64,000 nucleotides of DNA, from NCBI GenBank assembly GCA_014526335.1, contig JACTAT010000021.1, forward strand, positions 2,464,501 through 2,528,500, read 5' to 3'. Source of the DNA: Chrysaora quinquecirrha. Its lineage: Eukaryota; Cnidaria; Scyphozoa; Semaeostomeae; Pelagiidae. A program made the position numbers and the translations under genes. Positions within the stretch are counted from its first letter, which is position 1; each line of letters starts with the position of its first letter. A model generated the notes under the pieces. The model searched no databases. It saw only the letters and a list, made by a program, of their open reading frames with translations, and was not told the origin of the DNA. Positions 12,601 through 23,764 of the stretch are shown piece by piece.

Positions 12601-12885
12601 AAACACCATTTTACCTTCACGCATCCCAACTAAGGTGAAGATGAAGGTGAAATGGTGTTTTAGCGTCAGTCGCTAGTATCTCAGTGACGCTGCCGTAGCT
12701 TGGGCTTGAACCCGACTTCCCTGAACTACTGACAAGAGCAAGCTGGATCAGGCCACGACGTCACAGATTCACAATTCATCGTCATTTTGCAAAAGAAGTT
12801 CTGATACTCTTACCTTCACAGAAAATATGCCATTGACGATGAGAGAAATCACCAAGAAGCAAAACCATTCTAACGGAATCGCCAT
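6435..12885 (-). CDS. Secreted protein with two thrombospondin type 1 repeats (spliced, 4 coding exons)
   Basis: Exons on the minus strand are 12814-12885, 10505-10565, 8132-8264 and 6435-6687. All are bounded by AG/GT signals and their phases agree (0, 1, 2), giving about 172 aa. Residues 1-22 are a signal peptide (MAIPLEWF, then a hydrophobic run). Residues about 38-87 resemble the C-terminal part of a TSP1 repeat, with CDCKKG where CxxxCGxG is usual. Residues 90-145 are a clear TSP1 repeat: WQAKEW, SNCTRDCGSG, RRR, then cysteines at about 113, 128, 140 and 145. The YRW linker between repeats resembles that of ADAMTS and ADAMTS-like proteins, but there is no protease domain. The family acts outside the cell in matrix or receptor binding; the role here is unknown. 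The last exon reads through a possible donor into a hydrophobic tail and a stop at 6435, followed by two AATAAA signals. An acceptor just upstream of the start codon suggests a further 5' UTR exon. Confidence 0.78.
7000..7252. mobile_element. MITE family A, copy 2 (left end eroded)
   Basis: Contains GGCCAAACG, CTCAAACATTGCTTGATGAG and a right end TTTGCCAGGGCCT. The left terminal repeat is not intact. It lies in intron 3 of the TSR gene. Confidence 0.75.
7685..8084. mobile_element. MITE family H (CCCGGGGG-TACTTC ends), copy 1
   Basis: The left end is a G run then GTACTTCATTGTTC; the right end is GAACAATGGAAGTACCCCC. The 400-bp body contains ACCCATGTCTACCGATAAAT. It lies in TSR intron 3. Confidence 0.88.
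8132..8264 (-). CDS. TSR-protein exon 3: remainder of TSP1 repeat 1
   Basis: The 133-nt exon has acceptor TTTTAG and donor GTAAGA. It encodes TETILLGCVDEERGEF, a SFC motif, then NSCKDKQSCLYR. This matches the second half of ADAMTS-type repeats (Cys, Asp/Glu stretch, FC, SC, C-YRW). Phase in is 1 and phase out 2. A MITE (7685-8084) ends 47 bp into the following intron. Confidence 0.75.
8630..9045 (+). repeat. Degenerate AATCAT/ATC array
   Basis: Interspersed hexamers of the ATCATA and ATCACA type, much more diverged than the other ATC arrays. It ends in a short pure ATC run at 9020-9043. It lies in intron 2 of the TSR gene. Confidence 0.85.
9520..9700 (-). mobile_element. tRNA-derived SINE, family S2
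   Basis: GGTGTTTTAGCGCCAGTTGC, AGGATCTCAGTA, AACTAATCGAG, then a reverse tRNA-like head. Other copies: 12625-12760, 51372-51560 and, opposite, 59590-59775 and 21505-21640. Confidence 0.75.
10505..10565 (-). CDS. TSR-protein exon 2: linker and first cysteines
   Basis: The 61-nt exon lies between a pyrimidine-rich acceptor (TTTTCATTAG) and the donor GTGAGT. It reads AEQNFVAQKLRRYSSCDCKK in phase 0 and leaves one base over. It joins in frame to exon 3 at a glycine, giving the motif CDCKKG. Confidence 0.7.
12095..12425 (-). mobile_element. SINE family S1, rearranged copy
   Basis: Contains GGAATCGAACCTGGACTGAG, a duplicated GTAAAGAG block at 12178-12226, CTCAAAGTCATTCAACCCAA and CACTAGTGGCAT. 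Flanked by an inverted GCATACCCGGTATGCC. Confidence 0.65.
12814..12885 (-). CDS. TSR-protein exon 1: signal peptide
   Basis: Twenty-four codons beginning MAIPLEWFCF and ending NGIFSVK, followed by the donor GTAAGA. The hydrophobic core at residues 8-18 and the small residues before VK fit a secretory signal. The ATG lies 14 bases inside an exon whose acceptor is preceded by a T-rich tract. Phase out is 0. Confidence 0.75.
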
Positions 12886-13279
12886 TATGCTTTTTCACAA
12901 CTAAAAATAAGAAACAACATCTATCTTAAGCGTCAAAAAGACAAAATTGATATGTCCAATCGAGTCCAAAGATGGTCAAACAACTGAAATCCTAAGGGCC
13001 AAGAACAAAATGATTGAGTTTGCAAGTTTATTTAATTTATTAAAAGACTCTAAAACGTGATTATGTGTTGAAGAATGTTTTCATCGTCATGTACCTGGAA
13101 TTTTTATATCAAAACGAGGTTAATCCTTGAATAATCTGTAAGATATTCGAACAGTCATGGACACAGTGATACTGTTAATCCGACCGTGTATTATTTTATA
13201 AAGAATGTTTCGTTATTAAATAATGCTTGGGAAACGAAACAGTGTCGTTGAATTTACTGTAGCTACTGTATGTGTACTA

Positions 13280-13545
13280 TCAATCATTATAATCATCTTC
13301 ATCATCATCATCACAATAATAATAATAATCATCATTATCATTGTCGTTATCATCACCATCATATTCATCACCATCATAATCATCACCATCATGATCATCG
13401 TTATCATCATCATCATCATCATCATCATTATCATCATCATCATCATCATCATCATCATCTTCATTGCCATAATCATCATCATCATCCTAATTATTCTAAC
13501 CAATATGATCATCATCATCGTTATTATCATTAGCATCATCATCAC

Positions 13546-13622
<77 letters not shown>

Positions 13623-13675
13623 CTATCATTATTATCATTATCATCATCATTATTGTCATTATCATCATCCATCCT
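13280..13675 (+). repeat. ATC trinucleotide array
   Basis: Pure ATC tracts alternate with ATT and ACC interruptions. It lies just upstream of the TSR gene on its strand. Open frames of poly-Ile or poly-Met are artefacts. Confidence 0.95.
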
Positions 13676-13679
13676 CATA

Positions 13680-14920
13680 AAATAGAACACCTTCTTGTCC
13701 AGATCAAAATAAACTGCCAACAGCTAGCGCCAAAATTACCGTGTTTCAAATTAGAATATTCTATACTCTTTTCAGTCTTAGAGTGGTCCCTCTTCGCGTG
13801 TCAATAATGGTCTGTGTAACCAAGTTACTGGACAGTGAATCCAAATGAAATGATTTTTCGAACAGATAGACAATTTTTATGTTTAATGAAATTTTGTGGT
13901 CAAGATATTCCCCATAACATAGAATTAGCACTGTAGCGAAATAAAAGGAGGAGCAGAGTACAAGTAATTAAACACGAGTTATGGATTTGCATGTCAACAA
14001 ATCCAAGAACATAGTTGATTAAATCTATAATTTTGTTAGCCTCAAATTAAACTCGAAGTAAGTTTGGGTTAACTGAATTGTTTCATTTGATAAGAAAAGT
14101 TCGTTTTGTGTTGGTCGTTTGGCTTGTAAGGAACTTCGGTAAGTCGAAGTTGATGGGTCTTAAGGCTTTTATGTAAAGATATTAGGTTGATAAATTGGAA
14201 ATAAGCTTGGCTTAAAGTGGAACAAAGCTAGCCGAACTTGTAAAGAAACATTGTAACAGTATACGTAGTAGTTTGTCTGCAAAATCTATTATTTATATTC
14301 CTTAGCGATTCATCTCTACTAGCAAAAGTTCTTTGAAATTTTCGACATTTTACATGTAGCTAGGTTCCTTACAGAGTGGTTCCTAATAAAAAAAATTGTT
14401 ATTCTTTTAATTATACAGTAAGTACTGAATAATTTTCTCATTCTAAACAGGGAAACATTAAAAAGGCAATAAATGGAATAGAAACTGCATATCATATATT
14501 CTTTATACGTATAATATATATGTTTAACATGTTATATATTATATAATCATGATTCATGTGAATCTCGTTCTAGTTCATATCTATCTGTCGGGCAAGTTAG
14601 AAGGTGTAAAGTTTTTATTAATGATACATTTATTTAAAAAGGCGTTTTCATTGCTTTTTCGTTCTATATCGTTCTATTTCGTTCAACTTCATTTGTATGC
14701 CTATATTTTAGTCACTAAGAGTAAGAGAGAAATTTAAGTAGAAGTTCTTATTTCTAGTATATAAGTCCTGCTTATCGAGCGAGTATGAAAGCGCCTAGCT
14801 ACAAACCCTCTCTATCGAATGACTGTAGCTGCATAACTTAGCATTTTCTTATTAGCATATCGAATACTGACGAATTACATACGAATACATGAGTTGCAGT
14901 TATGTAGAAGTGGCCTAAAC
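13680..14920. other. No gene recognised
   Basis: AT-rich. A TATA-like palindromic stretch lies at 14490-14555. No exon signals were seen. Confidence 0.5.
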
Positions 14921-15069
14921 GTTTTTTAAGGAACATCTTTGTAAGAAACCCGAGGCTGAAAATTCCCAACAAACTAAGGACCTTTAAGGAACTATCGAGA
15001 AAAACCTTCACAAAAAATGACGGATTACACAACCAAATAACCGGATAACAATATATTTCCTATCATTCT

Positions 15070-15275
15070 TCCCTAAAAAAACTCCATTCATATTCAAAGT
15101 TAGAAAACGAAGCAAGTTTAAATGAATTTGTTTTAACAATTAGTATTTAAAGATATTTTAAGACAAGAAACAGTATATGGAACATTCAGCCTCATTTTGT
15201 TGAAAAATTAAGGAGCCCAAGCCTTAACTCAGACCAAAGGTCTCTTTAAGAAAAAACCTTTAACACTTAGTAAGA
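15070..15275. mobile_element. MITE-like repeat, second copy
   Basis: See the words shared with the copy at 36030. Related TAAGGAAC words also occur just upstream at 14925-15000. Confidence 0.55.
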
Positions 15276-15744
15276 ACTTCTATCGAAAAAGTCAGATATA
15301 ATTGCTAATCTAGAGACAGCTAACGAATAATATGACTCTTACAGATTCAAGATTCATAAAACGAAAACTTACAGCTGAAGAAGTTGACTCCAACCGGTTA
15401 ACTTTATCAAGATCAAGAGCGACTGGTTTCTACACAGCGAAATTTACTATTGAAGATATCTGACACTCTGTTCTAGCCTAGTTCCGGAGATCAAGGCCTT
15501 AGAAATGGCACATTGCCAGTGATAGCTAAAATAATCCAAGTAGAATCCACTAAAATTCAAGATCTAATGCGACTCTTTTGCGGTTTTTATTCAGTCAAGT
15601 CTAGCCTCCGAGACAGCCTTTTTAATTAATGAAAACGAGGCTGGTATTGGATGGAAACGGTCGATGGAGTGCCATGCTTTATTCTTTTCAAAAAGATTTT
15701 TCATAATGTTTTTGTGTTGATTTACCCTGGGTACCCCACATTTC

Positions 15745-15832
15745 AAAAACGAAACAAAACAAAACAAAACAAAACAAAACAAAACAAAACAAAACAAAAC
15801 AAAACAAAACAAAACAAAACAAAACAAAACAA

Positions 15833-15863
<31 letters not shown>

Positions 15864-15982
15864 CAAAACAAAACAAAACAAAACAAAACAAAACAAAACA
15901 AAACAAAACAAAACAAAACAAAACAAAACAAAACAAAACAAAACAAAACAAAACAAAACAAAACAAAACAAAACAAAACAAA

Positions 15983-16013
<31 letters not shown>

Positions 16014-16339
16014 CAAAACAAAACAAAACAAAACAAAACAAAACAAAACAAAACAAAACAAAACAAAACAAAACAAAACAAAACAAAACAAAACAAAACA
16101 AAACAAAACAAAACAAAACAAAACAAAACAAAACAAAACAAAACAAAACAAAACAAAACAAAACAAAACAAAACAAAACAAAACAAAACAAAACAAAACA
16201 AACAAAACAAAACAAATCAAAACAAAACAAAACTAAACAAAACAAAACAAAACAAAACAAAACAAAACAAAACAAAACAAAACGAAACAAAACAAAACAA
16301 AACAAAAACAAAACAAAGCAAAACAAAACAAAACAAAAT
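15745..16339 (+). repeat. AAAAC pentanucleotide microsatellite, about 595 bp
   Basis: Roughly 118 near-perfect AAAAC units. A few interruptions occur (longer A runs, a 4-base unit near 16201, single substitutions near 16217-16320). Imperfections cluster at the right-hand end. Long open frames on both strands are artefacts of the 15-base codon period. Confidence 0.97.
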
Positions 16340-16344
16340 AATTC

Positions 16345-17605
16345 TATATAATTGCAGAATTCGAGGATATATCTTTTTATCCCTCCACTATGAAATCGAC
16401 AGACCCCCCTCAATTTTCTTCTCTGGCCTCGTCACTGGCTCGAGTACGAAAGATAAATAAATATATAATGTTAACGTATATCATTTTTGCTTGAATAGTT
16501 ATAATATATACCATTGACTGGTTCCACGCAAACACTTTAATTCTATCAATCTTAAATCACACCAAGAAACAAGAATTCGCCCATTTTACCATAAGTAATG
16601 GGCTTCTGTCAGAACGGTAACTTTGCAAAACTGAGAAGGTCAAACGTAAACCAAAAGATGAATGAAGTCAAATTTCTCTTTTAGCTTTTTCGATGTTGGC
16701 GTTGGGGTGGAGTGCTTGATTTATACGTTTCTTTCTAGGCGTTAAAGTTCTGCATCTCTCGTATTCCCATGTGATACCATTGGGGGGAGGAGGGTTCTTG
16801 GGTAAATTTTGAATAGGGGTCTGCCGCAAGCTTATTCAAAATTGAATCGTTGGCTAGACTAATTTTAACGAGACATCGGTCTCAAGTCGGTTTCAAAGGT
16901 CAAATTGTTTCTTTTACTAGTTTCCTTTAAAAATGGGAAAGAAAGATGAAATCACTTCTTTCCAAGGCTACTTAAGCTGAAAGCATGATCACTCCATACA
17001 TATGATAGAATATAATACCATGGCTCGACAAAAATTGCATGAAGGCATACCGTCGGCCAGAATGGAAGTCCGAATTAGTTTACCCTGTAGCACGTCACAT
17101 CCTAAGGTACCTTTACTATAGAAGAACCCTCCCCGTGGTAAAAACCTTGAGATATTTGAGGTTCCCATGAACAGCTTCAAGGGTAGGCTTGGCTTATTGG
17201 TTACGAAAAAAGCCAAGCCCCAAGGCTAAATGATGACTTAGCCTAATTTGATGGAAAGGATCTTTAAATTCGTTGTTTTTTTAACTTAACAGTGTCTTAC
17301 TCAAACGATTTTCAGACAGGATAAGATTAAAATCATCTATAAATGTGATCAACTTTGATCAGGAGCTATCCGGAATAACTTAGCAAGGTTACAAATTACA
17401 ATTGATAGGAAATATCATTGTCATTTTTCATGAACACCAGGATGCTCCAATTAAAACTAATCTTTCTCATTGTAACGGTCACAATTTGCTTGAGGCATGT
17501 TTTTGTATGTTCTTGTAACTGTTTAAGTTTGTTTAGCGTTTTCAACATTGTTCTAATTTAAATGATAAGCGATAGACTGTGATAATGATGATAAGGATTA
17601 TGATT

Positions 17606-17649
<44 letters not shown>

Positions 17650-18370
17650 TATAGTGATCGTGATGGTGATGGTGATGATGGCGATAACGAAGATGATGAC
17701 GATGACGATGAAGATGATGATGATGATTGATTGATTATCGGTATTATCGGTGATTGGCACGGTTGACTTATGGTGCTGATGATGATGATGACGATGATAC
17801 ACATGCTAACGATGCCAACGATGAAAATGATCACAATGATAATTATGATCACCGTGATTCATGATCATGATGGTCAAGTCATGATTCGTGACATGCTATG
17901 CAAGAAACTACAGCATCTTATTAAAAATAGACTGTAAATCCCACTTTGAAACAGGAATTATAACTATAAGTGCTTGACTAGAAATAGATAAATCTGCTAT
18001 ATCTGTCATTTTTGCCAATTCATTTTGCCCGTGGCAATAAATGGAATATATATAAAAAGAACCATTTTGGTTAACTATGACAGTTTCGCTGATGTAATTC
18101 ATTGCAGAGAATGAGAAACATCTTTGACAAATTTGCTATAAATCATACGTTAAACACATCCAACACAAAAGACCCGTTATCTCGTATTACCCTTCGGACA
18201 ACGACGGACAACGAATGCTTTAAAGCCTACAGCCTTAAAAGCCTTGGGGTTTATGAATAATATAAAGCATAAAGATTAATACTTAATGATAAACCAAACC
18301 CTTAAGTCCTCACTAGCGGAAAATTATTTGAGCAAATAATCCTTTACTTTAATCGATTTTCAATTTGATG
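16345..18370. other. No gene recognised outside the ATG array
   Basis: Single-copy-looking AT-rich DNA surrounds the 17580-17850 array. Open frames are short and lack matching splice signals. Confidence 0.5.
17580..17850 (+). repeat. ATG trinucleotide array, degenerate
   Basis: GATGAT runs at 17610-17645 and 17775-17800 are separated by diverged GATGGTGATG and ACGATG units. Confidence 0.9.
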
Positions 18371-18372
18371 TT

Positions 18373-19137
18373 TACACTCTTTTTTTATAAGAAGCTAAGA
18401 TTTTTTTCAGTACTCAAAGTTTCTTAGTTTTTGGACAATTTTGGCACACTCTTTTTTTTAATAAGCAACTTGACTTTTGTCCAGCCCTCAAAGTTGCTTA
18501 AAATTTTAGACATTTCAGCCCTCAAAGTTGCTTACATGTTGCTTAACATTTTTTGTACCTACTAACCACCCTGACTTTGGGTCAAAATCGTCATCTGTTA
18601 GGCCTACAACATGACTTTTGGGAGACAGTAAGTTGAAAAACGTTAGCTAACGAACTTTCAACATGCAAAACATAAGAACGAAAACAATTTTCTAACACAA
18701 GAAAGAGAATAAGCTTGGTTGTTTGACTTCTTAGTTGCTTACAGTAACTCAATTGAGCCCTCAAGTTGCTTAATGTTAAGGTCAGTTCAGCCCTAGTTGC
18801 TTATTGAGCGGTTGCTTGTTAAAAAAAATGTACTGAAAGTTTCTTAGCAGTTTCTTAGGGATCAAGTTTTTTTAGTGCCAAAACAGGTAATTGACACTTT
18901 AATTTGACAAATAGAAAAACCAATACAATTCACGTTTACATGAGCTGTTCTTTTTGTAAAAAAAGACACTTGTGGTGTAACAGAAGTTCGTTTTTCGATG
19001 CTATATTCAACTATAAAGACTATTGAGACCTGCGAGTTTCTTACCATTTTGGGTCGAGTACTGAAAGTTTCTTAACCAATATTGATCCCAGTACTGAGTT
19101 TCTTATAAACGGGTTTCTTATAAAAAAAAAGAGTGTA
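18373..19137. mobile_element. MITE family D (TAAGAAAC word) containing a family B copy
   Basis: Outer ends are TACACTCTTTTTTTATAAGAA and GTTTCTTATAAAAAAAAAGA ending GTGTA. The word AAAGTTTCTTA or GAGTTTCTTA recurs inside. A family B element (about 18446-18829) interrupts it. Confidence 0.8.
18446..18829. mobile_element. MITE family B, copy 2 (nested)
   Basis: Nearly the same sequence as the copies at 3708 and 19182: AATAAGCAACTTGACTTT, CCAGCCCTCAAAGTTGC, GGTTGCTTGTTAAAA. It is inserted in the family D element. Confidence 0.82.
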
Positions 19138-19181
19138 TGCCGTTTGAGAGTATATAGCTGATAGCTCCATCTTTCGTAACC

Positions 19182-19552
19182 TACACTCTTTTTTTTTAAT
19201 AAGCAACTTGACTTTCGTCCAGCCCTCAAAGTTGCTTAAAATTTTGGACATTTCAGCCCTCAAAGTTGCTTAAACTTTGCTTAACATTTTTTGTACCTAC
19301 TAACCACCCCTGACTTCGCGGGTCAAAATCGTCATCTGTTAGGCCTACAACATGACTTTTGGGAGACAGTAAGTGGAAAAACGTTAGCTAACGAACTTCA
19401 ACATGCAAAACATAAGAACGAAGCTAACACAAGAAAGAAAAAAAGCTTGCTTGTTTGACTTCTTTCGTAATTCAATTGAGCCCTCAAGTTGCTTAATGTT
19501 AAGGTCAGTTCAGCCCTAGTTGCTTATTGAGCGGTTGCTTATTAAAAAAAAT
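19182..19552. mobile_element. MITE family B, copy 3
   Basis: TACACTC with a T run, then AATAAGCAACTTG; ends GCGGTTGCTTATTAAAAAAA. It begins 44 bp after the family D element. Confidence 0.85.
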
Positions 19553-19960
19553 GCCCCAGGTAATGAATGTTTGTGGCCTTCCAATTTTCTGCATCTCAAA
19601 AATGTTTTATTTCAAAAGTAACAGGTGAAATAGAAGAACATGTTTCGTGCGTAAACTGAGGTGAAACGTTTCAATCGCCCCAGAGAAAACAAATCGTTTT
19701 TGGTTCAGTTTTCTCTGAAATAAATTTGCGGAGTACCCTAATAGTCAAATTTCGCTCAGGACTACCCGGCCCATCGAAAAATGCAAGCAAGCAAACAAGC
19801 ATTTCATTTGTTAACGCAGATTGAGGTTAAAAGCCGCCTGACGCTGATATGGACCAGGACCAGCAGCTTGTTCCCCATATTCTAGGACGAATTACCTGCG
19901 CATGTATTATTTCCTGGCCTGAAAGGTTGGTCAGCTAAGTTGACTGTAGGCTTACTGAAA

Positions 19961-20026
19961 GTGGTCGACGAGATTCGAACCCACGATCTTGAGATCGTGA
20001 GCCGATCGCCTGGACCAGTCGGCCAC
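19961..20026 (-). other. tRNA-like sequence, probably a SINE head or pseudo-tRNA
   Basis: The reverse strand reads GTGGCCGACTGGTCCAGGCG (box A), GATCTCAAGATC, then GGGTTCGAATC (box B) and CGTCGACCAC. The acceptor stem pairs 6 of 7. The anticodon arm has an even-sized loop and the T stem is weak, so a working tRNA is doubtful. Confidence 0.5.
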
Positions 20027-20465
20027 ATTACTACTGATTTGGGTTCCCAGACAAAGATTTAGAAGCGGCTTCGATAGGCCATCTAGAATGGCGTTATTAC
20101 GCCGAAAAATGTTCACCAAGAGTTGCCACAGCTGTCTAATAAGCAATGTCCCCGTCTCGGCCTTGATTATAGCTGATGTACAGTAGGTAGTGAACTCATT
20201 AGCAGTGAGTCTGGGGGGAAAGAATTATTGCTTAACTGCTAATAGAAGGTTTATAAAACGAAAGAAACAGACTTACAAAGAGAAGAGTAATAAAACTACA
20301 CTGTTTTGCCAGTTTCAGGAGCTTGACTTTGATCCACTTCACCGTCACTGTGCAGAAGAAGGTCCGATTGTGTTTTCTTCTCACTTGAGACTGCGATTTA
20401 GGGCAGCAACTGTAAACAACAAATATTTCTTTGAATAGAAGCCAAGGAAATACCAAAAAGATTAC

Positions 20466-20597
20466 GTTATGCAACTCGCGTAAACATTTCAGGGAATGAG
20501 AGGTATTTGAGGCAATATTGCATACAGCTTGGAAGGACTGGAGCTTTCTTCTGTGTAATAAACCCTTGATCGTTGCGTCAGATGGTTTTATCAAATT
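20466..20597 (-). CDS. Possible orphan exon, unknown product
   Basis: A 132-nt stretch open in phase 0 lies between acceptor ATTTCAG and donor GTAATC. It encodes NLIKPSDATIKGLLHRRKLQ, then QAVCNIASNTSHSLKCLREL. Composition looks protein-like, but no domain is recognised. The next plausible acceptor gives a stop in phase, so no gene model could be built. Confidence 0.2.
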
Positions 20598-20776
20598 CTG
20601 AAATGGTACTCAAAAACAGTTTATTGGCCCGAGAAGAAAGGATAACTATTTTTACGATGTTATATCGAAATAAATCAAATTTATTTTGGGAAAATGAAAT
20701 TCTGCATAATTAAAAAGTTCATTGTGTGCTAGTAGTGTGGTCAAAGTTCAGTATAATGGCTGGTAAATCCGAAACG

Positions 20777-21183
20777 TACACGCTTTCTTTTATAAGGAAC
20801 CACTTTATAAGGAACCTACATGTAGAAGGCCCGAAAATTTAAAGAACTTATACTATTAGAGAGAAAATAACTAAAGAACTTTTTATTGTTGAATAGTTTT
20901 ATCACTGCAAATAATCAAGAATTAGAAAGACAGTTCCATTCATTTGCAGTCGAAAATCACATAAATTGTACGTTAAGCATGTATTAAATGTTTCCTTGAG
21001 TAGTCTCGAGCTTTGCTCACATACAAGTGTCTCTCTTTTATTGTAAAGACCATTGTATGTGCAGTTAAAATTAAGGAACTATTAAGGAACTTTTGGAACT
21101 ACAATTGCCTCAAAAGAGGTCCAAAAATAAGGAACTTTAAGAACTAGGCCTTGAGGTAGGTTCCTTATAAAAAAAAGCGTGTA
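20777..21183. mobile_element. MITE family C (TAAGGAAC word), copy 1
   Basis: Ends TACACGCTTTCTTTTATAAGG and GGTTCCTTATAAAAAAAAGC ending GTGTA, 407 bp. TAAGGAAC or AAAGAACT recurs about nine times. No coding capacity. Confidence 0.88.
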
Positions 21184-21229
21184 TCGTCATAAAAACTCCC
21201 AAGTCACGCCAACTGCCTTAAGCCAGGCT

Positions 21230-21560
21230 ATGTCGACATTGCACACAGTCAGAGCCAGCTGCGCCGACTGTTAATCAGCTTTTTTTAGAGCTAATCTATA
21301 ACAACCAAATGGTCGATATGAGCGCTCTCAACTAGACCGCCAATTGTACTTTTTGACGGCAACTAGTCGGCGCACAGTTGCAGAAATTTTGGCATGTTCT
21401 ACTTCTGTTATAAGTTGACAAAGGAACCCTGAACATTGGGGCAAGAAGAATGGAAAAGCTAAACAATTTTCATCAGGGGAACAGGAGACATCGCCCTTGC
21501 CCCCTTCTGGCATCTTCCACGTGTTGGGAAGGTGAAGATGCTGTGGCATTGTAGGCTAAA
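21230..21560. mobile_element. MITE family J (GACTGTTAAT / AACTAGTCGGCGCACAGT)
   Basis: Shares ACATTG..CACAGTCAG, GCCGACTG, AACTAGTCGGCGCACAGT and CATGTTCTACTTCTG with loci at 23765, 42715, 46000 and 53085. Confidence 0.7.
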
Positions 21561-21814
21561 CCAGCCAGCTCGTGATGTCAACAGTTTAGCGAGTTTGGGG
21601 TTCGTGCCCCGGCTACGGTAGCAGCGGGTCGACGTCGAGCTCGTTCACATTTCGTCTACAACAGAGATCATAGTGACTAGAACTAATACACGATTTTTTT
21701 TTTCAACTTCACCTTTTCCTGAATACAATGCGTACGCCAGAAGTAATAAAATGATGGTGATATAGATACACTTTATCAATGCCAGGAACGTCGATGCTCT
21801 TGAAAACAATGCAT

Positions 21815-21910
21815 GTATGCTGCTTTGGAAATGCTTTAATGCTTCAGAAATGCTATATGCTAATGCTTAAGAAATGCAATGTTAATGCTTAAGAAATGCC
21901 ATGCTAATAC
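21815..21910 (+). repeat. Short minisatellite with AATGCTTAAGAAATGC units
   Basis: Four imperfect copies of a roughly 25-bp unit built on ATGCT and GAAATGC. Confidence 0.7.
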
Positions 21911-22860
21911 CACCTTAAAAGCTTGTCTCTCTATAGCCGAAGCTCAGCTCAGCCGACATTGCTTCCAAAGTCTGCCTATAGAGTATTCTTAGAGGAGGTC
22001 TGGTACATGATTAGGGTGGAGAAACATTTCCTTATCAACTCAAATTGAAACTTGTTATTTAGAAACAGAATTAAAAGAAACTGAGAAAATAAAATTTGAC
22101 TTAAAATTTTAAATACTGGAAACAATTTGGTTTAATCGTATAAGGAAATACTTTTAACGGTAAATCTTATGATTATTATTTTATGCAGGAAATATAGAGA
22201 AGAATTTGTATTTAAATCTATTTTTAATATGGGATAAGGATGGACTGAAAAAAATTAGCAAAGGCAAATAGATTAAGTGGCAAATAGATATATTCCTTAA
22301 GCAGCTTGTTATGTATCGAGGGGCGAATTATTCAAGTACCCCCCCCCCTCGGGTTTTGGATAGCACTAGACTATTTTCTGCAATGTCGCCTGAAAATTGC
22401 CCTAGAAAAGTTATAATCTTCCCGGCAATTTTTGAAAATTTGTTGAGAGGGGATCTCACATGTTGAAAGGAACGAAGGGGTTAGGACAGAAACATGTCCC
22501 TAACTATAATAAAACGGGACCAATGGCTGGCTTTGATGGAAAATGATCAAGAGAAAAAGCCAGACTTTAAGGACGATGCTAACCTCTTCATAAGAGTTTA
22601 ATAAACGTGTCAAACTGTTTATAATCTTAGCTCATCTCATTGACTCCTCCCAAGATCGTGTTACTAGGGAGAATATGGTAGAATTAGGAGAGTGTTAATG
22701 ATACGGAACACACCCATTCTTCAAGATGAAAATACGAAAATATTTAAGCCATCTTTTCAATAAGATTCATTTTCTAAAACTTTGTTATGAAATGTTTCAA
22801 AAAATGTTCGACTGAGTAGAAACTTGAAATAATTAAGAACAGGGTCGTTCTTTGTATCCT
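21910..22860. other. No gene recognised
   Basis: AT-rich. A C run (AAGTACCCCCCCCCCTCGGG) at 22335 resembles an eroded end of a family H-like element. Confidence 0.4.
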
Positions 22861-22867
22861 TCGTCGT

Positions 22868-23229
22868 GTCGTTGCCAAACGATCAAACATTGTTTATCAA
22901 ACATATTAAATTTGCTTGTCAAGGATTGTTTGACCGTTTGGCCGGACAATGTTTTGTGACGTTGCCGACAGTAAAACATTCTGCCTGACAAGCAAATTTC
23001 AAATGTTGGACAAACAATGCTTGACCGTTTGGCAACTTCACAAACCATTGCATGCTAAGCAGAATTTGCTGGGCAATGTTTTTGAAACAATTCAAAAACA
23101 TTTGTTAGTTGATGCAAGAAAAGAATGTTTAACGAACAATTTACGACGTGGCCAAACGGTAAAGCATTTTGCTTGATAAGCAAATTTCAGATGTTTCACA
23201 AACAATGTTTGATCTTTCGACCAGGGCCT
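22868..23229. mobile_element. MITE family A, copy 3
   Basis: Starts GCCAAACGATCAAACATTG and ends TCGACCAGGGCCT, with several internal alternating inverted copies of CAAACATT and GGCCAAACGG. Confidence 0.8.
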
Positions 23230-23764
23230 TGTAGAAGCGTGGGGGTGCTGAATCTAAAATGTCAAAAGCTCCTGGGCAAAATATATGTTAGTCAGTAAAG
23301 TCAAGATTATTCGGGGTCTTGAATAGCTCTAAGCTATCGACTAGATATAAATGGTAGCCTCCTTCGGATGAGTAAACAGAATAAGCTAGTATATCTTCAT
23401 ATATCTTTAAGTTAGCTGTTCTTAACTTTCGCCTGATTTTTTTTTAATTTGTTCCTTGGTTACTCGCACAGTAATATTTTGTGTGCAAATAGGCTGATGG
23501 GAAAATGCAACATGCTTGAATATTTCTTTGTTCGCTTGCTTTTTCGTTCAAGCTGACTTTACTGTCTTACTTTTATATTCAGCCGATATTCTTCTTAAAA
23601 TCTAGGCAACATCCAAAGTCGTGTTCTTATAAAATTTTTCTTATAAAAAAAATCACATTTATTATTTTTGGCCTCATGAGAAAAATGGGGCCAGACATTT
23701 TACCGAATTTGATCGTCATGAGCTCGTTAATCGCTTTCTCACTTCTTCCCTTTCAATCGCTTAG

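Noticed and set aside
15651..16460. Long open frames (269 aa plus, 241 aa minus) over the AAAAC array
   Set aside because: Five-base units give a 15-base codon period with no stop in several frames. The products are simple KQNKT or CFVLF repeats with no gene structure.
19961..20026. Functional tRNA gene
   Set aside because: Boxes A and B are good, but the acceptor stem has a mismatch, the T stem depends on G-U pairs and the anticodon arm cannot form a seven-base loop.
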